From positions 5,758,713-5,822,712 of the forward strand of contig NC_092574.1 of NCBI RefSeq assembly GCF_037975245.1: a stretch of 64,000 bases of DNA. The letters are read 5' to 3'. The notes beneath the pieces are model-generated. The model searched no databases and was not told the DNA's origin. It saw only the letters and a program-made list of their open reading frames with translations. Each line of letters opens with the position of its first letter. Position 1 is the stretch's first letter. The stretch is from Apostichopus japonicus (taxonomy: Eukaryota > Echinodermata > Holothuroidea > Aspidochirotida > Stichopodidae). Below, piece by piece: positions 36,440-62,670 of this stretch. A program made the translations under genes and the position numbers.

Positions 36440-36790
36440 ATGCATTGAAGACTCGCCCCAAACCGCCATCTGAAAAAGTTAACTTTCTGTTGCTTGCAAG
36501 TGAAGTTTTTTTCTCGTCGCAACAAAATGCAGACAGTAATGAAACGTGATACCTTGTTATCTTTTATCTAGACCTGAGATGTCCTCGCTGCTATATGTAC
36601 ACTGTGTTGTGGGTATTGACCGTAGCTGTATGTACTGACTGTACACTAGTGTCTAATTACCGACGGTAGCAAGCTGTTTCTGTATTTTCTGGGATCGATG
36701 GTGGTGTCTAACACTTCTGTTACACCTCATTCTAAACTAGGTCAGATTACCGGCATCAGACGTTTCTTTGTGCTCGAGTCTTCCGTCCCT
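36440..36790 (-). mobile_element. TTAA-flanked MITE, copy B (inverted)
   Basis: This is the reverse complement of copy A, with TTAA at 36436-36439 and a decayed TCAA at the other side (36791-36794). A and B form a 350-base inverted pair about 3.5 kb apart. Confidence 0.8.
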
Positions 36791-36799
36791 TCAAACAAT

Positions 36800-37880
36800 A
36801 GAGGGGTTCGTTTATCAAACATTTTGTTTTATTCAGTATCATCATGTGGAAACCAGAAATGTTTTTCGTTGCGAAATGTTTCATTCATGTTCGGTTTCAA
36901 AATCTCCTCTATAGACTGTTACCAGTGATGGAAATATCCGCCGAATCAGTGTCCATTTCCACGTACTCCAATTTACTTATATAATAAAATATAGAGAGAA
37001 AGTCGTAATAAAACTCCAACATGTGTAATTTGGCATACTGGTAGACAAATAAGTCATTTGAGTTGGAAGATCCATCTAATTAATACTACTTTTGGCTTAG
37101 TACTACTTCGTAGCAATCATCAAAGATCAAATTTAAATCTCGAAAAGCAGGTGAGATCAAAGAGGCTCTCTGACAACTTTTGAGCCAGATATACCAACTT
37201 CGTACTTTCCGGCTGTGATCACACTGAACTTAAATTAAGGGGAGGGGGCAAATGGTGCCTTTAGGCCACACATGGTGTTCATCTGACACTTAATGACTCC
37301 TCTCTTGCTTTTCCTGGTAACAATTTTCATAGTCGATTTATCATTTAATCGCAGTACCAGCCATTTAAATAAGTAAGGTCCACTTTGTCGCACCATCTTA
37401 ACACGTGACCATCTGGCAAAATGTACATAGACACAGTTCTGTTAGTCAGTATAAAGGGGACCTAAACCTCTAACATCTAACACATAGTATCCACCACCAA
37501 TCCCACCACGGCCCGTATCAACCCAGCCACCCACCGCGTACATCAATCACCCCACTTCAACCACTAGCATAATAACAATTTTCCTGACATTGTGCGTCGT
37601 TTTGAGACTTAAAAGCTAGAGCTCTCCCCATTGGCTGAAACAAAGAAAATGTCATAAACCACGTTCTTACATGTGCCTTGAAAGGGATGGATAACCCAAC
37701 TGAATTGATATTGATAAGAAAACAAGTAGCTTCTTCCCCCCCCCCCCACCCCCTTGCGTGAAGAAAACTTTCCCAGACATATGTTGGGGAGGGTAGGTGG
37801 GTATAGGTCTCTACCGAAGTATAGTCATTTGCAGCTTCTGTACCAGTGGATAAACGTATCTCTTTAACATTCTTTTATCT
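36800..37880. other. Upstream region of gene 2, no gene recognised
   Basis: The sequence holds a C-rich run near 37737-37755 and otherwise ordinary AT-rich DNA. If 34019-34051 is the first exon of gene 2 this is intron; otherwise it is promoter-side intergenic DNA. Confidence 0.4.
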
Positions 37881-37917
37881 GTTTTAGTGGAGCAGCTAAC
37901 ATCGCGAATAAGGCAAG

Positions 37918-37984
37918 ATGGCACCTTTCAAAGTGAACGAGGCACTCCTACCTCTAAAATTGAGCTATTTGTTTTATTTCGCAG
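37918..37984 (+). CDS. MFSD6-like gene 2, coding exon 1
   Basis: It encodes 22 residues beginning MAPFKVNEALLP and ending YFA, plus one base of glycine. The exon starts at 37888 after CTGTTTTAG. The donor is GCAG/GTAGTA. Confidence 0.8.
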
Positions 37985-40900
37985 GTAGTAAATTCCGTTC
38001 CATTACTAAGTACCTTAAGTACTATAATACTATACACTCTGTGTTATATCATTGTTTTGCATGTGTTCTCCACGGGTCTGTGTGGAGGGGACTGCTTTAA
38101 TTGATTGGCTACAGTTATAACTACTGAACGGGTTAGCTGTTAACGAGGACACTCTAAAGCAACACCCGTTTCATATTTTATTTTTAAATCCACGGTAAAA
38201 GTAAGATTCAAGGGGGAATGAAAGCTATTTTATATTTAAATGTTCTTTGAATTCGTCAGTATTACTCTATTGAATTTTTGAGGGCATGCATTATACCCTG
38301 TTTATGGCGTCACCATTAAAACTTCACGTTTCCTGCATGGCTTGTAAGGTCCCCCCCCCCTGCACCGACTCCCCATTCCCTGAACAAACATTCTCATGTT
38401 AGTTATTGTAACGTCATACATTGTATCATTTTAATTTGACAGGATTGGCCTGCGTTTTCCCTTATCTTCCTGTCTACTTCGTCTCTCTTGGAGTCACAGT
38501 TTGGCAGGTCGGTATTTTGCGAGGCATTGATCCTATCCTCGCGCTTGCGTTCAGTCCAATATGGGGCGCATGCGCAGACAAATTCAGCAGACATCGCCTG
38601 GCCTTAAATGTCGGTATCGTCGGAACCGGTATCTGCTACTTCTCGTTCATGTTCGTACCTTACATAGCTCGGCCCTTTACAGAAACGACGGTAGTGGGTT
38701 CGTCTAATTGTACTTCAGACTTACCGTCACACGGCGAATATCCGACGTGTCGCGATGATCAAAACTTCGGTAGATACGGGATTGATGACGTCAATAATAC
38801 ATATTCATTTAAGTCGATGGAGTGTCTGGACATATGCACCACCGTATTGCCACCCCGAAGCGTTCAAACCATTGGTATTTGTACTAACGACTCGAGCAGA
38901 TGGAACTGCGCCACTTGTAATGTCGATGAAGAATCAACTAATGCTACAGATCCAAAATTACAACATCTGAAAATCATGGCCTGTTTGTCACCTACCAACG
39001 GGGATTGGTTTCCGGAGCAGAATTTGCAGTCTGGGGAAGGTTCCAACATCGGTGTCCATCTCAAGGAGATAGGGTGTTTAGAACAATTAGTTTGTTGTCA
39101 GTGTGAATTGAAACACGTCATGAAGACGGAAACAAGCTCCCGTGCCATCTTTTTTATTTTATTCGTTCTGGTGTTTGCAAGTAATTCGTTCGATTGTAAC
39201 GTTTTATCCTTCGTCGACGCAACTATCATGGATCTCTTGGGAGAGAGAGAAGACCGATACGGAAAGCAGCGGGTTTGGGGTGCTGTGGGATGGGGTTGCG
39301 TATCATTTCTAGGAGGTCTCGCAGTTGATGTTATCACGAAGGCTACTCACTCGTCAGAACTGAGATATGAACCCCTCTTTATCATCTTTGCGGCTGCAAT
39401 GTTGTTGATGCTCTTGACTTCATGTTACATCCATTTCCCTGAACATCAACAACCTCGAAACTTGACTAAGGATCTTCTCCGTGTTTCTCTACAACCGAGA
39501 GTAATGGTGTTTATTCTGGTGGTTGCTGTTCAAGGGGCTTCACTAGGAATGTCCTATTCGTTTGTGATGATCTACTGGCAGACGGAGCTCGGGGCATCAA
39601 TCACTCTGCTAGGGTTGTCGATGCTGGTCACGACGATCGCGGAGATGCCGATACTCTATTGCTCCGGCTCGATCATCTCAAAAATCCGTTACCAAGGCGT
39701 CGTCTATTTGACCCTCCTCGCCTATGCTATAAGGTTCATCCTTTACGCCATCATACGAAACCCTTGGGCGGTACTCCCGGTCCAACTCCTTAACGGTATC
39801 ACCTTTGGAATTGGTTGGCCAGGGTTTACGATGTATGCGAACCAAATTGCCCCAGTTGGTATGTCTGCAACGTTACAGTCCATCAAATCAAGCTCACATT
39901 TCGGAATCGGTAAGATCAAAGTGATCATAATACATCATTAGCTTTTGATTTTCAATAACATACAGTGTTAGTATATGGAACTGTCATAAATGCTTGTTTT
40001 TATATCCTTCAAAAGGCACAGAGCCTGGCTCGCCCCTCGGGGAAAAATTGTGGCATTGTCTTAATATGCAGCACTCGTTGAATCCCTTCGTGTAGGTACG
40101 GTATAGAATGAAGTAATGGCATCTCTGAAAATTGAATTAAATGCAGTATACCTTTGATAACGCGTAGTTGTTATTGCAGTCGGCATACCGTAGACTCGTA
40201 CCAACTATAGCAGCCCCAATCCTTTTGGGTCCTCTCCACCCCTTCGATCCCGGACAACAGTGTTCGAGATACATCATGGCTTTAGTATCCACTGTGCAAA
40301 CATAAGATGTACTTATGATGTGTCGAAACCATTGAAATTGATTTCTATGGTCGAACCTAACTATTGAAATGTTGATTGTATACCATATATTTTGATTTGT
40401 ATTTGTGAATATAGGATTCATACTCGGTAATTTTCTTGGAGGTTATATATACGATCAATTTGGACCTCGTGCCCTCTTTTTCGGCAATGCAGTAGTGTTA
40501 ATTGGGACTGGTGTAGTCTTCTTTCTCGTTGACACTGCGCTAAGGACCAGAGATCAGGACAATGAGATGAAAACAACAGCAGGTAAATTCTTCATTGAAG
40601 CTGCATCAATTTGCTTTTGAATTTTAATTAAAGAGATTAAGTTGCTAGGTTTTTATATAGCACGTATTAGCCATCAAACGTCATAGAAGCATTGGCCGCT
40701 TTATCGTTGTTATTCAACTTTACAAGAGGTATCTTGGGGTGAATCTGGATTGAATTAGGAGATGGTAAACCTTTTGGGCGAAAATTATCTTCAAGTTCAG
40801 GATCAACGGCGTACCAACGTCGATAATCCATCCGTCGGCCATTTTACAAAACATGTTCCCAAAACACTTGCTTACGAACTTTGATAATAATACACATGAC

Positions 40901-41203
40901 AGACTAATAGAAATGGTTTATGTCCCGATGTCTTTCTTGATACGGCCGCACCAATAAACCAGGAAGGTTTAACAGGTTACATAACCCCCTCCCACCTCCG
41001 AGACTGCTATCTAATCCCCAAAACCAATCAGATAATTTTGAGTTATAGATATATACGGTATATGTTTGAGTTTCCAAATCCTCGTCGCTCAATCATAAAC
41101 TTGTTATTGATTCTCGCCAGATAATCACAGAAACTCAATGAAATTGATGCCGATTTCATTGAAAGACGAAGATGAGAAGGCTGGAACAGAGGATGAGCTG
41201 TAG
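37918..41203 (+). CDS. MFSD6-like major facilitator transporter, gene 2 (4 coding exons)
   Basis: The coding exons are 37918-37984, 38443-39909, 40415-40582 and 41121-41203. They join in phase to 594 residues. The membrane scaffold parallels gene 1: LACVFPYLPVYFVSLG (24-39), the MFS motif GACADKFSRHR (64-74), KQRVWGAVG (about 297-305), and a last helix pair containing GNFLGGYIYDQFGPR. The extracellular loop (about 95-250) has 12 cysteines and sequons NCT, NNT, NDS and NAT, but does not align with the loop of gene 1 by eye. The ATG follows an in-exon leader (acceptor at 37887) containing TAA, which fixes the start. A polyadenylation signal, AATAAA, is at 41255-41260. The substrate is unknown; a plasma or internal membrane transporter or receptor-like role is inferred from the family. 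Confidence 0.88.
38443..39909 (+). CDS. MFSD6-like gene 2, coding exon 2
   Basis: The main exon, with the MFS signature, cysteine-rich loop and most helices. The acceptor is AATTTGACAG and the donor ATCG/GTAAGA at 39910. Its third codon positions are much less G/C-rich than those of the equivalent exon of gene 1. Confidence 0.92.
40415..40582 (+). CDS. MFSD6-like gene 2, coding exon 3
   Basis: It encodes GFILGNFLGGYIYDQFGPR and the last hydrophobic helix. The acceptor is GAATATAG and the donor GCAG/GTAAAT. It is two codons shorter than the gene 1 counterpart. Confidence 0.88.
41121..41203 (+). CDS. MFSD6-like gene 2, terminal coding exon
   Basis: It follows TTCTCGCCAG and encodes an acidic tail ending GTEDEL and TAG. 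Confidence 0.75.
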
Positions 41204-41254
41204 GGAAGTCTCCTCATTATTTGCTTAACTCGGTAAAGAAGCGTACATAAAGAT

Positions 41255-41260
41255 AATAAA
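41255..41260 (+). terminator. Polyadenylation signal of gene 2
   Basis: AATAAA 52 bases after the stop codon. It is a canonical hexamer; cleavage site use is not shown. Confidence 0.5.
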
Positions 41261-41309
41261 CAATCTCAAAAATATGTATTCCAATATTGTATATAATCGT
41301 TGCATTATG

Positions 41310-41480
41310 ATGGTTTTAAATGATTTTAATATTTTTAATGTTTGTAACGTTTATAACGTTTTTAACGTTTTTAATCTTTTTAATCTTTATAATCTTTACA
41401 ATGTTTTTAATGTTTTTACGCTTTATAAGAACTGCATGTTATTATTATTATATTATTATTGTTGTTATTGTTGTTGTTAT
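41310..41480 (+). repeat. GTTTTTAA/CTTTATAAT degenerate microsatellite
   Basis: Repeated 9-base blocks (AACGTTTTT, AATCTTTTT, AATGTTTTT) are followed by ATT/GTT trinucleotides. It gives open frames of N/F/V runs that are not taken as coding. Confidence 0.7.
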
Positions 41481-44020
41481 TATTATAGCATACCGTACCT
41501 GTTTTCATATACAAATTAGTTGTTTTTCTTTTCCGAATGTAGTTGTATGGAATATATTGAACACTAACAAATGTTATGTATTTTCATCCAATGTGCCATT
41601 TAATTGAGGTGTATCTTGTTGAAGATACGTTGATACGATCGGCACGGGTCATATGTGTTTACATTTGGTTTTGAATGGCATATTATCGTCACGAGCCCTG
41701 CATTGCTTGGTTGATTATTTTACTTTTTTAGTTGTGCTTTTCACGTGACATTATTTTTTTTGTATGTGTTGGTTTCGTCAATGTCATGTTGGTGGGATTA
41801 TTCCATCATGGATGTAGGTTGATGTTACCATCTTCAATTTTTGCCTTTGGTGTCGAGTGACGATACAAGTGGTTAAGCCGTCAAATACTATAGGTTTGCC
41901 TGGACGGTTAGTGATATTTTTGGAGTTATATCCATACGTTTTTGTACATGACTGAATTATATTCCAAGATTAAGACTTCACTTAAGTTTTCTGTGTTCCA
42001 CTCAGTGCGATCAAGAGATTATAGGACAGGAAGTCGCTGTTTACTACATTGTTATGGGATGAGGGTTTATTTATTGACTCACATTGTGTTAGATTGAAGC
42101 GTGAATGAACTTGTGCCAAACTCACAAAAAAAAAAGTCAGTTTAGGTACCGTATTTCGCCGACGAAGTTTGGATATATCATGTTTTAAGAGAAAGATCTA
42201 TGTATTTCCATATTTTTATTTCCATATTTGTATATGTATTTCCATATTTGTTTCAAAAAGTTATTATTACTGCTTTGATAAGGTTTTAAATGTGAGTTGT
42301 TATCTCACATGCATTTGTTAGACTTTTTGTAATTGTTCTTTCAATTGATTTATAGTTGATATTGCATTTACTTAGTGTACTAATTGGAAATTTGGTTTGC
42401 AAACGTGTGAGTGTGTGACCATGCTTGACCAATGAGGGACCTAGGCAATATATGACACATTCTATTGGTTATATTATAACCCTATATTATCCTTCAATTG
42501 ATTAAGCAATTGATCGTTCAGTCTATATTGAGCAGCCCTCGTCGATCACTTATAACGAGATAGAAACAGAGAAACTTAAAATTCGGTATTATCTCCCGCT
42601 ATCTGAGGTTCGCTTCAGTTAAATGAAAGTTACATGATGGCAAACATTGGAATTTGTGGTACAGAATGTTCAAAGGGTGTTTTTTTTTATGTGGATCAAC
42701 GTCATATGTCCCACTGGGCTTCGAAGTTTGTCCCCCGCCCCGGTCCCCACCACCTCTGCCCTTAAAGGTTCCTCTTCACACCCCTTTAACTTACCTTTCC
42801 ATGCCCCTTTCATTGCCACTTCCCTTTCCGAAGTTACCAATTACTCTACTTGCCCACCCTATACCGGGCGCACCTTACTGGGTCTACCCCTGATTACGTT
42901 GTGATAACACCATAGAAATTGAACTAAGAAGAAAACTAACACAGTGTATCGCAGTGTATTTAAGCAGTAACGCCTTGAAAAACGTGAGGGCGCTTTGCGT
43001 TGTACGGCAAAAAGCCAGATTATGTGTGCGTCTTCATACATACATTGTGCATTCGAGTTTGAAACTGAATTTGATTTTACCGGCTTTTTCGAAGAGTAGG
43101 TGTACTTTGCACAACAGAAACATGTTTTGGCGACCAGAGTGTTAAGTACTATACTCCTGACTTAAGAACCAACTTTTTTCGCCTCTAATGACTATAGTAA
43201 TTGGAGTGTTTTGTGCAACTTTTTTTGTTGTCTGGAAAGTGTCATTTCCGGTTTGTGACAGGCACATGGCAAACATTTTCTTGCTTGTATTATTTTAGTG
43301 CTCCTCTCAAATAGTTTCAAAGTTGTCCTTGAAAAATGCCGTGAAAAAGCAACCCTCCCTCCTCCCGACCCCTCCTCCCACCTCCCTCACACACACCTAC
43401 TTTTGTGTAGTACTTCAATATTAGTCTGTCCATGCAGTTCTCAGTTCAAAGTGTTGCAAAGTGAGTAGTAGCTTATTTTCCTTTAGTGGTAAATTGTTAG
43501 TGATAAGCCCAGAACATCATAACCGTCATCCCATGTTATTCTGGCATGTGGATCTATCGTTAGGGATACAGTTTTAAGTAAAATGAGGAGGTTATAATTT
43601 TTGTCATTAGGCTTTAGTCATATCGCATCCGAAAGGACAGCCGTAGTCGGTCTAAGGGCCTAGGCTAACTATATCCAGGGTCCAGTGAATAACAATACAG
43701 CAGCTAAGCAGACGACACTTGTAAAGTAATTATATTCCTATGTAATTGCTTATACTATCACTTCCTAAGAGTAACCTGTGAAACTACAGTCCACTGCCAC
43801 ATTTTTGACGATTTTGGCACCAAAATGCGGCACACGATATCAACATTTCGATTGATTTATGTCAACTTTATCACTTTAGTTATGTCAAAGATGTATAGTG
43901 TTTGAATAGCACGCCAGTACCTTCTTGGCGTACAAGCAAAGCGTCACAAGTAGGATGGGTGGCTTCAGTATATGTCGCATGACGTCTTTTTCCCTACTTC
44001 AATTTCTATGGGTAACACTT
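41481..44020. other. Intergenic DNA between gene 2 and AIFM1
   Basis: No coding exon is recognised. The AIFM1 start-codon exon must lie somewhere upstream of 46101 and may be in this stretch or in 44551-46100, but no frame with a convincing mitochondrial presequence and phase-1 donor was found. Confidence 0.4.
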
Positions 44021-44550
44021 AAGGTGGCATACCCCTATTAGAGTCTTTATTCATCCGCCCGAATGTTCTCCTTCAGGAAAAGTGCCAAAAAGCACTGCAG
44101 GTAGCATACGCCCATTACACACTATATCACAAAAGTAATGTAGTCTCTAAGTCAAGATAGAAGTTCTCACTAGCTAAACGCTGATCATCACCGGATAGCT
44201 GACGAGTTAGCCTTTCATGGCATCATCAATTTTCCGTATCATGACCGTGCAGATTTTTTGCTATCCGAGCCGGAAGTTTTCGCCACTTGTAACCAAACCT
44301 CTTTACTCAGTAGTAAACAATTTTCGTACGCTGCTCCTGGGAGGCCTAAAGGGGACTAACATTGCCGCAATTGACCCAATTTTTGCACCACATGTAGTTC
44401 CATTTATGCTCTTCAACATGCAAGCCACAAAAAGACAGATCATGATTGATAACAGGTCAAAAATGATGTTCTCCTGCTGCCATTTGGCACTTTTCCTGAG
44501 ATAGGAGAACATTCGGGCGGGTGGATATAGCCTCTTATATGCCACCTGCA
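44021..44550. mobile_element. Non-autonomous DNA transposon with about 70-bp inverted ends
   Basis: The left end AAGGTGGCATAC .. CGCCCGAATGTTCTCCTTC .. AGGAAAAGTGCCAAA has its reverse complement at the right end (TTTGGCACTTTTCCT .. GGAGAACATTCGGGCG .. ATGCCACCTGC). The arms differ by small indels. The centre is unrelated. The target duplication is unclear. Confidence 0.75.
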
Positions 44551-46100
44551 ACAGTCATCTAGCATATATCCTTAGGTATAATACGAAGTTACTTTATGGT
44601 CAGCTACTGCTTCCATGTGTCGTCCGTGAAAAAAAAACCTTCCGTCATGTACCGAACCATTTTGAGGTCTGTGAGACCACTATCCCGACGTGCGACACGA
44701 CAGTCCCGTCATAAAAATGGTAATATAAGCTTAGCGTAGATTTGATTAGTCTGCTGATTTTTAATTCCGATTTTGTCGAGGTTATGTCAAAATTCGGTCA
44801 GCCTTGTTTTGCTAGCCTAACGTAACTATATACAGGACCTAGCCTAAGCTTGGTAATACTAACTAGGGCCTAGGCCTAGTTGTACTTGTACAAGTTGTAG
44901 CATTGGTAGGCTCATAATTAACGCACTTAAGGGTTTGATCAACGTTGTCTATCAAGGAAATGCTCCAAATCACTCAACTGTATGCGTTTTTCATATGTGT
45001 AGTTCCTCAGAAATGTAATGATCTCAAAATAGTTGTTGTTTTGTGCCTGCACAACATACAATTGAGCAGAATTTGACCACAAAATGTCTGTCATGTCAAG
45101 TTCTTTCATACCTCGAAATTGGCACTTTCGTCGATAAACTAACAGTAACTTTTGTGTAAGTATACATCCATTGATTCTGGATGATATATGCTACGCTCTG
45201 AGCCTCTAAGCTCAGACAGGTCAGGTCTCAGAGAGTAGTTGTATCAATGTTGAGCTTATTTTGGTTATTTTAGGTCCGAGTAAAGATTTCCAAATGGCAA
45301 AACTGTGTGCAAAACTGGGGAAGGGTGTTAATAGCTTTAAAAAAAACCACAATTTAATCAGCACATACCTGAAATGGATTCAAACTCTAGAAATATGTAA
45401 CTCTGCTTCACTGCAAAAAGTTTAGGTTGCCTGCTGTATCGGTGCTAGTAATATTTGAAGGTGCGTCAATTACGAAGGTACGTCAATTATAAAGCCTTTA
45501 CTATACTACTAGTAGTATCATTGGGAATGGGAGATTCTCAAAGCATCCTACGGCATTTGCCACACAACTTAAAAACTTACAGTATTAACTCATGCAATCG
45601 AAAAAGAACCCGTGTGGCAATTTCTAAATTGTACAACTGTCGAAAACGCAAATAAAGATGAGATTACCCGGCCTGGTCATAGAGTAAATACAGTACATTA
45701 GTATCACCACAGGGAATTCCCATAGTAGCTTAGGTATTCTGACTAATTAGGCTAGGCACCATGGGTGTTATTGCCCGGCAATACTATGTTGGCTAAAGTC
45801 CTTTAATAGTAAGTGCAAAAAGCTTGCATAGTACCTACAATATATAGTGCCCCATGTGCAATGTTTGGTGACCAGATTTATCAAAGTTTGTAATTAAGAT
45901 ACAGAATGTGCTAGCAAGAAGCCTATAAACTTAAGAAGAATGCACTGTATTAGTACTTAAAAGGAGATTTGATTTTCTGTATGCTTTCACTTCTGATTAT
46001 CTCATCTGATATCTTATTTGACATAAACAAGGATTTATTTAAGGGGGGTGCAAAATATCAAATAAGCAATTTTCTCTCACAATGAATTATTTTAATACAG

Positions 46101-61001
<14,901 letters not shown>

Positions 61002-62120
61002 AGACCGAAGTCCAACGGAGAGAGGAGGGCATTGATTGAAATATCGTGATAACTTGCAATTAGTCGTGAGATGTGAAAGAGGAACAATGAAGAACCAAAT
61101 GAAAACTCATTCAATATTATAATAGACACAGACTCAGAGAGTGGATTCTTTATCGCATGATTTAAAATGTATTCCTAGGGATAAGGCTTGATGTGTCCAA
61201 ACAATTTTCATGTGAAAGTCCGAGCACATTCAATTCAGGGAGGGGGACCTTTCTGATGCATTCTTAATTAAGAAGCAGATGCACTGTGACTTCTGATTGG
61301 TCAGCCTGTCTCTGAAAGGATACCGGCACTGATGGTGTGAGGTTTTAATTTCTATCCAGGTGGGATCAAATGATTTCATTGATTCTACATTTGATAAGGG
61401 GAACCACATTTCACTACTTCTTTTTATAGATGGCTGTATGCTTCATATTTGCATATTCAACAGGCTTGGATTATCAACATACGTCCGTCATTTTGGTAGA
61501 CTAGTTGAATGTAACGAAGCCACAATGGTGCTTTATAATTCATACTAGAAACATGACAAGCTGATCATGTCATTGACAATGTTGGATTTAATAGGTGTTG
61601 GTCAGTTTGTCAAAGTGACCAGAAAACAAGCATCATCGTTTCATGTGAAAGACTTGGAAAGCAGACATTGTAATATTTAGGAGTCTTGTGTGAATCTGGA
61701 AAAAAGCCAAGTGGTCTGTGACTTGAAATTTAATTCTTTAGTGGGAATCTGTTGAACAGTTTACTTGTAATTGCAGAAGTATGTATTTCAATTTTTTGTT
61801 GAGCTAAGATGGTAGCTAAAAGATGTATCATGTGAATCAAAGCTGAAGTAATTTGGTCAGAAAAGAATCAGTTCAACTGACAATTATTACCAAAGAGCAT
61901 GTGTGTGATGATGACATCACAATAATTCTGAAAGACAGTTTCAGGGGACATATTCAGTTTATAAAGAAGAGAATTTATCAACAGTATTTGAAAGTGTGAA
62001 AAGAGGTATACAATGGAATGAAATTCCACTAAGAGCAAGAGAGGTAGAGACTTAAAATTCCTTGCTATGTTCTTAACACAAGACTGGGAAAGAAAAAATA
62101 AAATATTTGAGACATTACTA
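61002..62120 (+). other. AIFM1: AIFM1 3' UTR
   Basis: Non-coding sequence after the stop. A canonical AATAAA lies at 62097-62102, followed by a T/G-rich stretch (TTTGGTTTTCTTCTTGTG) about 30 bases on, a reasonable cleavage context. The end is inferred. Confidence 0.5.
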
Positions 62121-62307
62121 TCAAATTTGGTTTTCTTCTTGTGTTAAGATGACAGAACTCATTGTTAGGACTGCATTGTGGTTCTTTTTTGAATTTTTTT
62201 GAATTAGCATTTCACAAATATTTTGATCTATTTCTAACTAATGAACATATAAATTCCATACACAGTGGCTCCAACTATGTGACATTTTCTGATGTCCCTG
62301 CTATTAA

Positions 62308-62670
62308 AGGGTGTGAAGACTCGCGCACAAAGAAATGTCTCATGCCAGTAATCTGACCTAGTTTCGAATGAGGTGTAACAGAAGTGTTAGACACCACCAT
62401 CGATCCCAGAGAATACACACACAGCTTGCTAAGGTCGGTAATTAGACACTAGTGTACAGTTAATACATAAAGCTATGGTCAATACCCACAACACAGTGTA
62501 CATAGCAGGCTAGCAGCGATGGGCATCTCAGGTCTAGATAAAAGATAACAAGGTATCACGTTTCATTGCTGTCTGCATTTTGTAGCGACAAGAAGGAAAC
62601 TTCACTTGCAAGCAACGGAAAGTTAACTTTTTCAGAGCGCGGCACGCGGTTTGGGGTGAGTCTTCAAGGA
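62308..62670 (+). mobile_element. TTAA-flanked MITE, copy C
   Basis: Begins AGGGTGTGAAGACTCGCG after TTAA (62304-62307) and matches copies A and B over its length; the right end GAGTCTTCAAGG has lost its TTAA. It lies just beyond AIFM1. Confidence 0.78.

Noticed and set aside
45281-45330. MAKLCAKLGK frame as the AIFM1 presequence exon
   Set aside because: The following GTGTTA is a poor donor and ten residues are too few for the expected presequence; no support beyond position.
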